Origin: Methanothermococcus okinawensis IH1
GTDB lineage: Archaea; AGJL01; Methanococci; Methanococcales; Methanococcaceae
Direction of reading: 5' to 3'
Assembly (NCBI RefSeq): GCF_000179575.2
Contig: NC_015636.1
Location: 907,495-971,494 of the forward strand
Length of the DNA: 64,000 nucleotides
Made by a program: the position numbers and the translations under genes. Shown here in pieces: positions 9,246 through 18,321 of this stretch. How positions within the stretch are numbered: position 1 is the first letter of the stretch; every line of letters begins with the position of its first letter. The notes under the pieces are model-generated. The model did no database searches, was not told the DNA's origin, and saw nothing but the letters and a program-made list of their open reading frames with translations.

Positions 9246-10514
9246 ATGACAATAATTAGATTTCACGGAGGATGTCATCAAATAGGAATGTCCTGTGTAG
9301 AGATAGATACAAAAAAATCAAAAATATTGCTTGATTGTGGAATGAATCCATCGGATAACAGATTGCCAAGTATAAATCCGTCTGACATGGATGCAGTGGT
9401 GGTGTCGCATGCCCATTTAGACCATTGTGGAGCAGTTCCCTATTTTAATTTTAAAAAGATATACTGCACAGTGCCTACTGTTGATTTGATGTATATCGTT
9501 TGGAAGGATATATCAAAACTTTCAAAAACCTATGGTGAAAAAGATATAAAACAAGCTATGGAATCTATCGAGACATTAAATTATCGAGAAGAGAAAAAAA
9601 TAACAAAGGATATATCTATGAAGTTATATGATGCAGGTCATATTCTTGGGAGCTCCTCCATATATTTGGATGTGGATGGAAAAAAAGTGTTATACACAGG
9701 AGATATTAATGAGATAGAAACTAAAACACTTCGTCCTGCTGATACTGACATTGATGAAATAGATACATTAATTATAGAATCGACTTATGGTTCTCCAATG
9801 GATATAAAGCCTGCAAGGAAGGTTTTAGAAAAACAGCTTGTAGATGAGATTTCAAAAACTATCGAGAAAGGGGGGAAGGTAATTATTCCCGTATTTGCAG
9901 TTGGAAGAGCTCAGGAGATTATGGCTATAATAAGCAATTACATGAGAAGTGGGCTATTAAAAAATGTGCCTGTTTATGTGGATGGTTCATTGATTCACGC
10001 CACAGGAGTATATCTAAGTTATTCAGAGTGGTTAAATCCAAAGATAAGGAATGGACTTGAAAATAGAATAAACCCTTTTGGTGATGTAAAAAAGGCAAAT
10101 AGACAGATAATTGATAAAGAAGATTCCTGTATAGTCATATCTACATCAGGAATGGTTCAGGGAGGTCCTGTTCTTCAATATTTAAAACTTTTAAAAGACC
10201 CAAAAAATAAAATTATATTAACGGGATATCAAGCAGAGGACACATTGGGACGGCAACTTGAAGAGGGAGCGAAGGAAATAACCCCATTTAAAAATAAATT
10301 GCCTATAAATGGAGAAGTAGTTAAAATAGAGTTTTCTGCTCATGGAGATTACAATTCATTGATAAGATATTTAAAAAAGATACCAAAACCAAAAAAAGTC
10401 TTTGTAATGCACGGTGAAAGATATCAAGCATTATCCCTTGCTATGACTATATGGAAGAACTTTAAAATTCCTTCAACAGCCCCAACAGTGGGTAGTGTAT
10501 TGCCGTTGTTTTAA
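9246..10514 (+). CDS. Beta-CASP metallo-beta-lactamase ribonuclease
   Basis: A 422-residue protein of the archaeal CPSF73/aCPSF2-like group without an N-terminal KH domain. The zinc motif SHAHLDHCG (His55, His57, Asp59, His60) is intact, followed by DAGHILGSSS (about 129-138), the Asp of YTGDIN (about 157), the beta-CASP segment with VPVFAVGRAQE and STSGMVQGGP, and the C-terminal SAHGDY and VMHGERY histidines. Such enzymes are 5'-3' exonucleases or endonucleases in RNA processing or decay. No strong ribosome site is visible before the ATG. It is probably monocistronic. Confidence 0.85.
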   Translation: MTIIRFHGGCHQIGMSCVEIDTKKSKILLDCGMNPSDNRLPSINPSDMDAVVVSHAHLDHCGAVPYFNFKKIYCTVPTVDLMYIVWKDISKLSKTYGEKDIKQAMESIETLNYREEKKITKDISMKLYDAGHILGSSSIYLDVDGKKVLYTGDINEIETKTLRPADTDIDEIDTLIIESTYGSPMDIKPARKVLEKQLVDEISKTIEKGGKVIIPVFAVGRAQEIMAIISNYMRSGLLKNVPVYVDGSLIHATGVYLSYSEWLNPKIRNGLENRINPFGDVKKANRQIIDKEDSCIVISTSGMVQGGPVLQYLKLLKDPKNKIILTGYQAEDTLGRQLEEGAKEITPFKNKLPINGEVVKIEFSAHGDYNSLIRYLKKIPKPKKVFVMHGERYQALSLAMTIWKNFKIPSTAPTVGSVLPLF

Positions 10515-10741
10515 TATATTATATATCTCCAACTTTAAATATGTCTTTTATATTTTTTTTAAATCATATTTTATTTTTAAATTATATTTTAATTATTCAA
10601 ATTTTAAAGTTATTTTTTTATATATTATTTTAACATGTTATCACTATTTTTCTTATTGTTATTAATTAAATAATACTTAACCAATTTTTTTTAGGATTTA
10701 AAAATCTAAAACCCCTTATTTGGATATTTAAAAAGATATTT

Positions 10742-10751
10742 CTTTATATAA
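10742..10751 (+). promoter_or_regulatory. TATA box of the fru operon
   Basis: CTTTATATAA lies about 50 bases upstream of the chosen fruA GTG start. It fits the methanococcal TATA consensus and would place transcription start near 10775. An upstream ATG at 10751 overlaps this box, which argues against that ATG as the start of fruA. Confidence 0.6.
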
Positions 10752-10801
10752 TGCCATTAAAAGAATATATTATAACTATTTTATTTTTGGAGGTGACTCA
10801 T

Positions 10802-12031
10802 GTGGCAGAAACAGTAAGAATTACCCCGACCACAAGACATGAAGGACATGCTAAATTGATATTGGAAGTAAATGATGAAGGAATTGTAAGTAAAGCATAT
10901 TATCCAAATACAACCCCAGTAAGGGGATTTGAAACAATGTTGAAAGGAAGACCTGCAAGTTTTGCACCTATTGCAGTTATGAGGATTTGCGGTATTTGTC
11001 AGGCAACACATGGTATAGCATCATGTGAGGCAATTGAAAATGCCATTGACTGTGAAATACCTGATGATGGTAAGTTATTAAGGGAGCTCGTAGGTTTAGG
11101 AAATAGAATGCATTCTCATGTATTACATCACCTATTAACCGTAGATGATTTTTTAAAACCTGATGAGTCAGATTTAAGAGTTGAATTTATTAAGTTAGTT
11201 CAAAGAATGAGAAAGGCAGGCCAGCTAATAGTAGATGTTGTTGGAGGGGAAGGGATACACCCACCAAATATCGTAATAGGTGGTATGAAAACGAATATTA
11301 CCGAAAGGGCTAAATCAAAATTATACTATGCATGCAGGCAATTTGAGAAGGATGCCCACACAATGTATGAAACCTACACAGGATTAATCGAAAGATATCT
11401 TGAAGAAATAGGAATACCTGATTTAGGAGCTCACGAGTATCCATACATAGCATCCCATACAACATTTGGAAATAGGGATGCCATAAATTGGAATGATGTT
11501 ACAGAGATACCTGCTCAAAGATACTATGAAAATTCAGAAATAGCTCAAACTGCTACAAACCAGATACCATTTTATGCAGGCGTTCCAACCGAGGGGGGTC
11601 CAAGAGCTAGAATGGTTAGATTTGGAGATTTTAGAGAAGGCGGAAGTGCCATGGATATAAATATTGCAAGGGCTCAGGAAAACTTTGGAGCAGTATACAG
11701 GGCATTGGAAATACTTGATGAATTAAATATCAACGGAAAATCAAGAGTAATTCCTGAATATAAAGATGGATATGGAATTGGAGTTCATGAAGCACCAAGG
11801 GCAATGAATACTCATATGGCAGAAGTTGGAAAAGACGGAAAAATTAAATCTTATAATATCATAGCGGCATCAACATGGAACTTCCCAATAGTTGAAAAGG
11901 CGATTGAAAAATACCCTCATCAATATGCGGAAGTTATAATGCGTGCCTATGATATATGAGCTTCATGTGCAACACATGTCATCGTAAAAGATGACGAAAC
12001 AAAAGAATTAATCGAAGTAAGAAGAATTTAA
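10802..12031 (+). CDS. fruA: F420-reducing hydrogenase large subunit, selenocysteine-containing
   Basis: Catalytic Ni-Fe subunit of the F420-reducing hydrogenase. It has 409 residues, reading the in-frame TGA at 11957-11959 as selenocysteine 386. The N-terminal metal motif is RICGICQATH. The C-terminal motif is Asp-Ile-Sec-Ala-Ser-Cys-Ala-Thr-His, the normal DPCxxCxxH with the first Cys replaced by Sec, followed by 22 residues to TAA. An archaeal SECIS hairpin lies just downstream. I chose GTG at 10802, after GGAGGTGA at 10789-10796; the protein then begins MAETVRITPTTRHEGH, as in the family. Automatic annotation would wrongly end it at 11959. First gene of fruADGB. Confidence 0.93.
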
Positions 12032-12048
12032 ATAAATAAAAAAGAAAA

Positions 12049-12079
12049 GCTCAAAGGGAACCCATAGGGACCTGAGAGC
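12049..12079 (+). promoter_or_regulatory. Archaeal SECIS element of fruA (3' UTR)
   Basis: A hairpin starting 18 bases after the fruA stop. The lower stem is GCTC with GAGC, then two mismatches, then AGG with CCT. Above it is the conserved internal loop of GAA on the 5' side and a single A on the 3' side, capped by a CCC/GGG stem with an ATA loop. This matches the archaeal SECIS consensus, which sits in the 3' UTR, and supports UGA decoding as selenocysteine. Confidence 0.9.
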
Positions 12080-12168
12080 AAATTACAATATTAAAATAAA
12101 AGTGAAATAATAAATAAAGCATAATAAACGAAATATATAATAAAATATATTATATCGAAGTTATCTTT

Positions 12169-12759
12169 ATGGTTGGTTATATGGAGGATTTAGATATTAA
12201 AAACATGGAAAATAATAGTATTGATAATAATAAGGACATACCAGAATGTGATTTAACCCTTTCCTACTTTAAGGAGATAATGGTTTTGGCATGCGGAAAT
12301 ATCCTATTTGCAGACGATGGATTTAGTGTTCATGTTATTGAAAGACTTAATGAACTATTAACTGATGAGGAAAAGGAAAAAGTATCTCTTGTAGATGCTG
12401 GTGCAGGAGCTCCCCAACAAGTTCTGTCATTAATGGATGAAAATTCAAAAACAAGAAAAATTATCGTTGTAGATATAATTGATTACGGTTTAAAACCCGG
12501 AGAAATAAAGATACTTGAAAAGGATTACTTACCAGACCCTGACCATAGTAGATTGGATATTCATGACTGGCCATTATCCAGAGCTCTGAGGGAGGTATGC
12601 GATAATTACGATATTGAATTAAAAGTCGTAGGATGTCAGGCAAAGTATGTTTCTGAACCTGATGTAGTGCTTGAATTAAGTAAAGAAGTTGAGGAAGCGG
12701 TGGATAAGGCAGTAAATATCATATTGGATGAAATAAGAGGAGATATTGAAAAGAAATAA
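12169..12759 (+). CDS. fruD: Hydrogenase maturation protease of the fru operon
   Basis: A 196-residue endopeptidase of the HyaD/HycI family, which removes the C-terminal tail of the Ni-Fe hydrogenase large subunit after nickel insertion. The core [21 protein letters not shown] (about residues 41-61) contains the Asp that binds nickel, and [12 protein letters not shown] and VVDIIDYG follow. The first 35 residues are an extension rich in Asn and Asp. The start at 12169 has only a weak ribosome site, and ATG at 12181 is an alternative. It lies between fruA and fruG as in other methanogens; here it should act on the Sec-containing FruA. Confidence 0.87.
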   Translation: MVGYMEDLDIKNMENNSIDNNKDIPECDLTLSYFKEIMVLACGNILFADDGFSVHVIERLNELLTDEEKEKVSLVDAGAGAPQQVLSLMDENSKTRKIIVVDIIDYGLKPGEIKILEKDYLPDPDHSRLDIHDWPLSRALREVCDNYDIELKVVGCQAKYVSEPDVVLELSKEVEEAVDKAVNIILDEIRGDIEKK

Positions 12760-12821
12760 AATATGTACAACAATAAAAAATAATAAAAATAAATGTCTTA
12801 AAAAATAGAGGAGGAGAAATC

Positions 12822-13508
12822 ATGGTAACTGTGGCACATGTGCAGTTAAGTAGTTGCTGTGGGTGTTTAATTTCATTATCCGACACCTACGAAAAGCTTT
12901 TGGATGTTTTAGGAGCTATTGATTTAGTATATTGTCAAACATTGGCTGATGTAAGGGAAATCCCTGAGGCAGATATTGTTTTATTGGAAGGTTCTGTATG
13001 TTTAGATGACCACCATGCTATGGAGGTAGCTCAGGAGGCTAGAAAAAAAGGGAAAATTTTGGTAGCATTGGGAGCATGTGCAGCAACTGGTGGAGTTACA
13101 AGGTTTTCCAGAGGAGGACAGATGTCAAAACCTGTTCATGGTTCATTCTCTCCGCTGACCGAAGTAGTAAAATGTGATTTGGCAATTCCTGGATGCCCAC
13201 CATCACCAGAAATAATAGTTAATGTAGTTTTAGCTGCATTAAATGGGGATATGGAGTATTTACAACCATTTGCAGAGTTTGCTCAGAATAGCACAGAAGC
13301 CTGTGGATGTGATTTAATTACAAATGTAGTAAATAAATCCCTCTGCATGGGATGTGGTTCCTGTGCCTCTGCATGTCCAACAAGAGCTATTGAAATGGTT
13401 GAAGGAAGACCTAATATTTTAAATGAAGTATGTATAAAATGTGGAGCATGTTCATTCCAATGCCCAAGAATAAGAATTCCAGAACAGGTTAAAGAGATAG
13501 AACAATAA
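12822..13508 (+). CDS. fruG: F420-reducing hydrogenase small (iron-sulfur) subunit
   Basis: A 228-residue subunit that carries electrons from the Ni-Fe site to FruB. The N-terminal [10 protein letters not shown] holds the proximal cluster cysteines, with [16 protein letters not shown] and PGCPPSPE completing the Ni-Fe small-subunit pattern. The C-terminal third is a two-cluster ferredoxin module with [12 protein letters not shown] and [13 protein letters not shown] strong GAGGAGGAG ribosome site precedes the ATG. It is 62 bases after fruD and 20 bases before fruB. Confidence 0.92.
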   Translation: MVTVAHVQLSSCCGCLISLSDTYEKLLDVLGAIDLVYCQTLADVREIPEADIVLLEGSVCLDDHHAMEVAQEARKKGKILVALGACAATGGVTRFSRGGQMSKPVHGSFSPLTEVVKCDLAIPGCPPSPEIIVNVVLAALNGDMEYLQPFAEFAQNSTEACGCDLITNVVNKSLCMGCGSCASACPTRAIEMVEGRPNILNEVCIKCGACSFQCPRIRIPEQVKEIEQ

Positions 13509-13528
13509 AAATCCTTAGGGGTGATTAA

Positions 13529-14377
13529 ATGGATGCTTTTGGAAATTATAAGACAATAATATCCGCAAGAGCTACGGATAAAAAGATATTAAAAAAATCC
13601 CAAGATGGTGGGATAGTATCTAGCGCATTTATATATGGGTTGGAAAATAACCTTTTAGATGGTGTAATAGTAGCAGATAAAGGTGAAGGTTGTAAGCCAG
13701 TTCCCAAGGTTGCCACAACACCAGAAGAGGTTTTAAAAGCAGGAGGAACAAAATATACAGTATGTCCAAATATAAGCGTTTTAAAAAGTGCTATTAGAGA
13801 ATACGGCTGTGAAAAACTTGGAGTTGTAGGAACTCCATGTCAGGTAATAGCTACAAGAAAAGCCATGAAATATCCAGTAGGATTCAGACACATGCCAGAT
13901 AAAATTGCATTGATTATGGGTATATTCTGTATGGAAAACTTCCCATATAATGGTATGAAAACCATAATTGAAGAACACTGCGGTGTAAAAATAGACGATG
14001 TTGCTAAATTGGATATAGGAAAAGGTAAATTCTGGGTATATACAAAATGGGGAGAGGCAAAATCTATAAAGTTAAAAGAAACCCATCCCTACGAACAAAA
14101 AGCATGCCATGTATGCACAGACTATACAGCAGAATTGGCAGATATCTCAACAGGTTCAGTAGGCAGTCCTGATGGTTGGAGCTCGGTATTTATAAGAACA
14201 TCAAAAGGTGAAGAATTCTTCAACAAGATGGTTGATGAAGGATACTTAGAAACCAAACCAATAGATGAAGGTAAATTTGGTTTAGGAATCCTTGAAAAAC
14301 TTGCATTAACTAAGAAAACTAATAATTCCAAAGAAATTGAACATAGAAAAGAGATAGGATTACCTGTTCCTTATTAA
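13529..14377 (+). CDS. fruB: F420-reducing hydrogenase FAD subunit
   Basis: The 282-residue subunit that binds FAD and an iron-sulfur cluster and passes a hydride to coenzyme F420. Family blocks seen are [11 protein letters not shown] (about 22-32), [11 protein letters not shown] (about 71-81), GVVGTPCQV (about 98-106), GIFCMENF (about 131-138) and [17 protein letters not shown] (about 191-207). Paralogous FrhB/FdhB/FqoF-like proteins exist, but position as the last gene of fruADGB assigns it to this complex. A GGGGTGAT ribosome site precedes the ATG, and a T-rich terminator follows. Confidence 0.92.
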   Translation: MDAFGNYKTIISARATDKKILKKSQDGGIVSSAFIYGLENNLLDGVIVADKGEGCKPVPKVATTPEEVLKAGGTKYTVCPNISVLKSAIREYGCEKLGVVGTPCQVIATRKAMKYPVGFRHMPDKIALIMGIFCMENFPYNGMKTIIEEHCGVKIDDVAKLDIGKGKFWVYTKWGEAKSIKLKETHPYEQKACHVCTDYTAELADISTGSVGSPDGWSSVFIRTSKGEEFFNKMVDEGYLETKPIDEGKFGLGILEKLALTKKTNNSKEIEHRKEIGLPVPY

Positions 14378-14475
14378 TTATTATTTTAGTTTTATTTTTT
14401 TAATTATTTTATATTTTTTTATTTTTACTTTATTTATTTTTATTTAGTTTTTAATTATATTTTTAAAATTATATT
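14378..14475 (+). terminator. T-rich terminator region after fruB
   Basis: About 95 bases made almost wholly of T and A, with repeated runs of five to seven T on the plus strand, directly after the fruB stop. Runs of T are the usual archaeal termination signal. The stretch separates fruB from the convergent universal stress protein gene. Confidence 0.5.
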
Positions 14476-14509
14476 TATAAAAAATATATGGGGATAAAAA
14501 GTTTTATTA

Positions 14510-14962
14510 CTATTCCTCTTCATTTTTTTCTATCTTTTTTACAAGAAGCACTGGACAGTGAGCTCTCTTACTTACTTTCTCAGCAACACTACCCAACAAC
14601 AATTTATCAAGACCAGTTTTTCCAGTAGTCCCCATCACTATTAAATCCACATCTTTTCTTTTGGCATAATCTACGATTTCCTTTGCAGGAGTGCCTTCAA
14701 GAATTTCAGTTTTTATTTCCACACCCCTTTCTTTTGCCATATCTTCTATTTTTTTTAGGGCTTCTTTACCCTCTTCCTCTAAAATTACCTTCATACTTTC
14801 CCACAAGCCTTCTGTTGGAAGTCCAATAAATGGAACAATATCTACAACATATACGGCATATACTCGGGAATTCATAGCCTTTGCTATTTCAAGAGCATGT
14901 CTTGCAGCTTCCAATGACACTTCTGAACTATCTGTTGGTATTAAGATTTTTCTATAAACCAT
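14510..14962 (-). CDS. Universal stress protein (UspA family)
   Basis: A single 150-residue Usp domain. KILIPTDSSEVSLEAARHAL opens it, and the ATP-binding signature GTTGKTGLDKLLLGSVAEKV (about residues 115-134) followed by CPVLLVKK closes it. The intact G-2x-G-9x-G(S/T) pattern suggests an ATP-binding member of the MJ0577 type. Cytosolic stress-related role; client unknown. A GGTGTGATAT ribosome site precedes the ATG at 14962. Confidence 0.9.
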   Translation of the reverse strand: MVYRKILIPTDSSEVSLEAARHALEIAKAMNSRVYAVYVVDIVPFIGLPTEGLWESMKVILEEEGKEALKKIEDMAKERGVEIKTEILEGTPAKEIVDYAKRKDVDLIVMGTTGKTGLDKLLLGSVAEKVSKRAHCPVLLVKKIEKNEEE

Positions 14963-15040
14963 ATATCACACCTTTTTATTTTAACTAAATATTTACATAG
15001 CATATATTTATTTTTATCTATATGTTATATTATTTCCGAT

Positions 15041-15106
15041 TTTTATAATTTAGTTATATTTTATATTTTTAGTTATTTTATAATTTAGTTATATTTTATA
15101 TTTTTA
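15041..15106. repeat. Two 31-bp direct repeats in an intergenic spacer
   Basis: Bases 15041-15071 and 15076-15106 are identical AT-only-rich copies separated by four bases, between the universal stress protein gene and bpsA. This looks like a simple tandem duplication; it may lengthen the terminator/promoter spacer. Confidence 0.6.
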
Positions 15107-15124
15107 TTGTATATTTTATATATT

Positions 15125-16345
15125 TTATCTTATTTTTCTCCTTTTAATCATTTTGAATTTTTTTCCACCACATTCACAGGTTAAATTCTCTATTCTAACT
15201 GTTTTACCGTCAATTTCATAAATTTTACCACAATTTAAGCATTTGTAGTGTCTGACTATTGGTTTTACCTCGCCAGTGTATAACTTATTGAGGTCTATTT
15301 CACCCTCTTCAAATTTTTTTAAGTTCTTTCCGATTAATCTGGCTAAAAATGTAGTATTGCCTATTATCTCAGAACCTTCATATATATTAAATCCTGGTAT
15401 GAGCTCATATATTACAAACCCCATGCTGTTTATAATCCTTTGAAGTTCCAAATATTCATCTATTGGTTTGTGGGAGTATGCAAGATATAGAGCTCCTTCC
15501 CCACCTTCCCCTAATCCTTCAACACCACGAGATAGGAATAATTTTAATCCTTCTATGGTATATGGCGGGTCTGTAAAAATTGTATCAAAGGTTCCCATAT
15601 ATTCATTTTTTATAGGATTTCTAAAATCTTGTTTAACTGTTTTGATGTTTAAATCCTCCTTTTTTGAGATTTCATCTATTAAATTTAACAGCCTATCGTC
15701 TATGTCCATAACAACAACTTCATCGCATAAACCACTTATTGCCGTAGGTATTGATGTTAAATCGTCATCCCCAACAAATAATATTCTTTTTCCTTCTAAA
15801 TCCCCCCTATCTGCCATAAACGCTGCTCTATATGTGGCAGTTTCAGGAGTTGCAAAGGATTGGTCTATCGATGTATTAACTGTAGGTCTCTTTTTTGCAT
15901 ATTTTTTATGCTTTTTAAGTATGTTTTCAAAATATTCATCGAGAACTATACCTCTTCCATTACATACGGGACATTTTAAATCATGATTTAATTTGAATTT
16001 TAAATTTTTTTCAATAATATTTAACCCATTTTCTGAATACAGGGCTCCCCTTTTATCTCTTGTTAATATTCTATTTCTCTCTAAAATTGTTCTTACCTTT
16101 GCAATTATTGGTAAAGGTAATTTTGTATATTGAGCTATTTTTTTTGTGGATATTGGCTGATTTCTATATATGCATCTTAATATATCTTCAACAGCTTTTT
16201 CTCCCTCTGCTATTTTTGTATCATTAGCTACTTTTGTTAAAAATGATTTAAATTCAATTTTATCCAATGGTTCTGTTTCTTTTTCTGTTCCTTTTGTTTC
16301 TTCTGTTTCCCTTGCATTTTTTCCTATTTTTCCAATTATTTTCAT
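15125..16345 (-). CDS. bpsA: N4-bis(aminopropyl)spermidine synthase (branched-chain polyamine synthase)
   Basis: A 406-residue aminopropyltransferase adding aminopropyl groups from decarboxylated S-adenosylmethionine to the internal nitrogen of spermidine. Domain order: an N-terminal winged-helix region (about 35-110) followed by a CPVCNGRG zinc knuckle, then a Rossmann methyltransferase-like core with KRILFVGDDDLTSIP (about 185-199) and the catalytic-region motif FTDPPYTIEG, and a C-terminal zinc ribbon with CLNCG and CECGG. GDDDLTS and DPPY are diagnostic of the former DUF43 family. Branched polyamines stabilise nucleic acids in thermophiles, which supports a thermophilic source. The ATG at 16345 follows AGGTAAT. 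Confidence 0.87.
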   Translation of the reverse strand: MKIIGKIGKNARETEETKGTEKETEPLDKIEFKSFLTKVANDTKIAEGEKAVEDILRCIYRNQPISTKKIAQYTKLPLPIIAKVRTILERNRILTRDKRGALYSENGLNIIEKNLKFKLNHDLKCPVCNGRGIVLDEYFENILKKHKKYAKKRPTVNTSIDQSFATPETATYRAAFMADRGDLEGKRILFVGDDDLTSIPTAISGLCDEVVVMDIDDRLLNLIDEISKKEDLNIKTVKQDFRNPIKNEYMGTFDTIFTDPPYTIEGLKLFLSRGVEGLGEGGEGALYLAYSHKPIDEYLELQRIINSMGFVIYELIPGFNIYEGSEIIGNTTFLARLIGKNLKKFEEGEIDLNKLYTGEVKPIVRHYKCLNCGKIYEIDGKTVRIENLTCECGGKKFKMIKRRKIR

Positions 16346-16499
16346 GATATTACCTAATTTAATTTTTTATTTTTATTTTATTTTTTAGTGTTTAGTTTAA
16401 TTTTTCATTATTATTTATTTTACTATCCTTTTAATTCATATCTCTTTAACAATAAATATCCATTTTTTAAATTTTTTCACTTTAACGGCATAATTCATA

Positions 16500-17018
16500 C
16501 TAATCCCCTAACAAAATCATTTTAATTTTTTTTGAGGATTCTGTCATAACAGTTTTAAGTTCTTTTTTCTGTTTTTCACTTAGATTAGGAATTTCCTTAA
16601 TAACTATTGTCATGGCTTCCTTTAATGATTTTCCACCTAAATCATAAAACTCGTTTATGTTGTTGATGTGCTCAAAAATTCTTTTTAATTTCTTGTCATT
16701 TTCTTTTAAATATTCCCTCCCCTTATCTGTAATTCGGTATAATTTTTTAGAATGATTATTTTTTTTATTTTCATTTTCATTTTCGTTATTTTTATTTTCA
16801 TTTCTGCTTTTTTCATCTGCTTCGAACTTGACATATTCAATATATCCACTTCTTTTTAAACCTTGAAGTGTTGGATATATTACACCTGAGCTCGGTTTAT
16901 AATTTATAAATAATTCACTTAATTTTTGCATCAAAGCATAACCATGTAAATCCTCTTTATCCAAAAGATAGAGTATTAAAAGCTTTAATGAACCCCTAAA
17001 TTTTTCAAGATGTTTCAT
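16500..17018 (-). CDS. PadR-family transcriptional regulator
   Basis: A 172-residue repressor-like protein with an N-terminal winged helix (LLILYLLDKEDLHGYALMQKL, then SSGVIYPTLQGLKRSGYIEY, about residues 12-60). An Asn/Glu/Lys-rich insertion of about 20 residues lies in the wing, before KKLYRITDKGREYL. A C-terminal helical dimerisation region follows. A GGTGAT ribosome site precedes the ATG. It is divergent from the gate-domain membrane gene at 17249, and the spacer holds repeated AT-rich words that may be its operator, so self-regulation and control of the neighbour are plausible. Confidence 0.85.
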   Translation of the reverse strand: MKHLEKFRGSLKLLILYLLDKEDLHGYALMQKLSELFINYKPSSGVIYPTLQGLKRSGYIEYVKFEADEKSRNENKNNENENENKKNNHSKKLYRITDKGREYLKENDKKLKRIFEHINNINEFYDLGGKSLKEAMTIVIKEIPNLSEKQKKELKTVMTESSKKIKMILLGD

Positions 17019-17077
17019 AATATCACCATAAATATTATATAAAAAATTATATATTTGGTAAAACTATATATTTACTA

Positions 17078-17180
17078 ATATGTTTTATGATATGTCTAAT
17101 TATATATTTAGCTATTATATCTATACGTTATATCTATAAACATATTATATAACATATCATATAACATATTGATATATCTT
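17078..17180. promoter_or_regulatory. Candidate PadR operator: repeated AACATAT/ATATGTT words
   Basis: The spacer between the divergent PadR and membrane-protein genes contains ATATGTT near 17079, then two direct copies of ATAACATAT at about 17149 and 17161, the latter forming an imperfect dyad with the bases between them. Clustered inverted and direct copies of one word between divergent genes suggest a regulator binding site. AT-rich chance similarity cannot be excluded. Confidence 0.3.
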
Positions 17181-17248
17181 ATATTATGCAATTTTAAATG
17201 TTTTAAATATTTTTTTTATAGGTTTTAATGTTAAATATTGGTGAGAGC

Positions 17249-18199
17249 ATGATATTTACTGATATTGATATTATATGGAGCTCCGCTAAAATAGCTCTAA
17301 CATATACCATAAAAATATCCATTATTGTGTTAATTTCAATGTTTGCAATGAATTATACTATAAACACAGGTATAATGAAAAGATTTTCGGAGCTCATGGA
17401 GCCTATTACAAAGCATTTAAATGTAAATCCCCTTTCGATATCTTCGATTTTAGTATGTTTTTTTAGCCCAACGGTTGGATATTCTATACTTGCAGAAGGA
17501 TTAAGGGATAAAAAATTAAATGAAAAGGAAATAATTGGAACATCACTTGCAAATTCATTTCCATCTGTTTTGTCCCATACCTTTACTTTTTTTATACCTG
17601 TTGTTATTCCAATATTAGGATTGACTGGATTATTATTTGTATTGATTAGATTGGGAGCATCACTTGTAAAAAGTTTAATTGGTGCTATATATTTGAGCAT
17701 TATTTCAAAAAAGGTTGATTTTGAAGTGCCAGAGATTAATAAAATGGATAAAAAGGAAAATTTAGAAAAATCATTAAAAAGCACTTTAAGATTTTCAAAA
17801 CGATTAATTCCTATTATGCTTATTACCATGTTTTTGGTTGTTTACTTATCTAAAATTGGAGTTTTTGATTATTTAAATAATTTAGTCAGTCCAATAACTA
17901 ATATTCTTGGTTTAAATCCAAATGTTGGGTTATTATCTTTAACTGAAATAGTCAATGTTCAGGCTGCTATTGTAATGGCAGGTGGATTTCTAAACGAAAA
18001 TATGCTGAGTTCAAAGGAGGTATTAATAGGTCTTATTATTGGAAATGTATTGACATTTTCAACAAGGTATGTTAAGCATTCCTTACCTTTACATGTTTCC
18101 CTATTTGGAACAAAACTTGGAACAAAAATTGTAATGATTAACGCTGCAATTACATTATTACTTGATATTATTATAATAATAGGGTTGCTGATATTATAA
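17249..18199 (+). CDS. Gate-domain (nucleoside-recognition type) membrane protein
   Basis: An integral membrane protein of about 316 residues with roughly eight hydrophobic helices in two similar halves, each with a gate-domain pattern: FFSPTVGYSILAEGLRDK and NSFPSVLSHT in the first half, and EIVNVQAAIVMAGGFL and STRYVKHSLPLHVS in the second. Related proteins are spore maturation A/B and nucleoside transporter gate proteins; the substrate is unknown. I chose the ATG at 17249, after GGTGAG at 17240, rather than an in-frame ATG at 17228 that lacks a ribosome site. It is divergent from PadR, which may regulate it. Confidence 0.75.
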   Translation: MIFTDIDIIWSSAKIALTYTIKISIIVLISMFAMNYTINTGIMKRFSELMEPITKHLNVNPLSISSILVCFFSPTVGYSILAEGLRDKKLNEKEIIGTSLANSFPSVLSHTFTFFIPVVIPILGLTGLLFVLIRLGASLVKSLIGAIYLSIISKKVDFEVPEINKMDKKENLEKSLKSTLRFSKRLIPIMLITMFLVVYLSKIGVFDYLNNLVSPITNILGLNPNVGLLSLTEIVNVQAAIVMAGGFLNENMLSSKEVLIGLIIGNVLTFSTRYVKHSLPLHVSLFGTKLGTKIVMINAAITLLLDIIIIIGLLIL

Positions 18200-18321
18200 C
18201 TATGTTATATTATAATTACTAAATATCTATTAAACTGTAATTATTATTATATTATATTTAATTATTAAATTTATATTTACTACATATTTATTTATAATTT
18301 TTACTGATTTTATGTGATAGT

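Noticed and set aside
10751-10801. ATG at 10751 as the fruA start
   Set aside because: It overlaps the probable TATA box and lacks a ribosome site; GTG at 10802 follows GGAGGTGA and gives the family N-terminus.
11957-11959. fruA as a pseudogene with a premature stop
   Set aside because: The TGA falls on a catalytic Cys position, the frame continues to the conserved C-terminus, and a SECIS follows.
15468-15986. 172-codon plus-strand open frame
   Set aside because: It is a shadow of bpsA on the opposite strand, with no ribosome site or family features.
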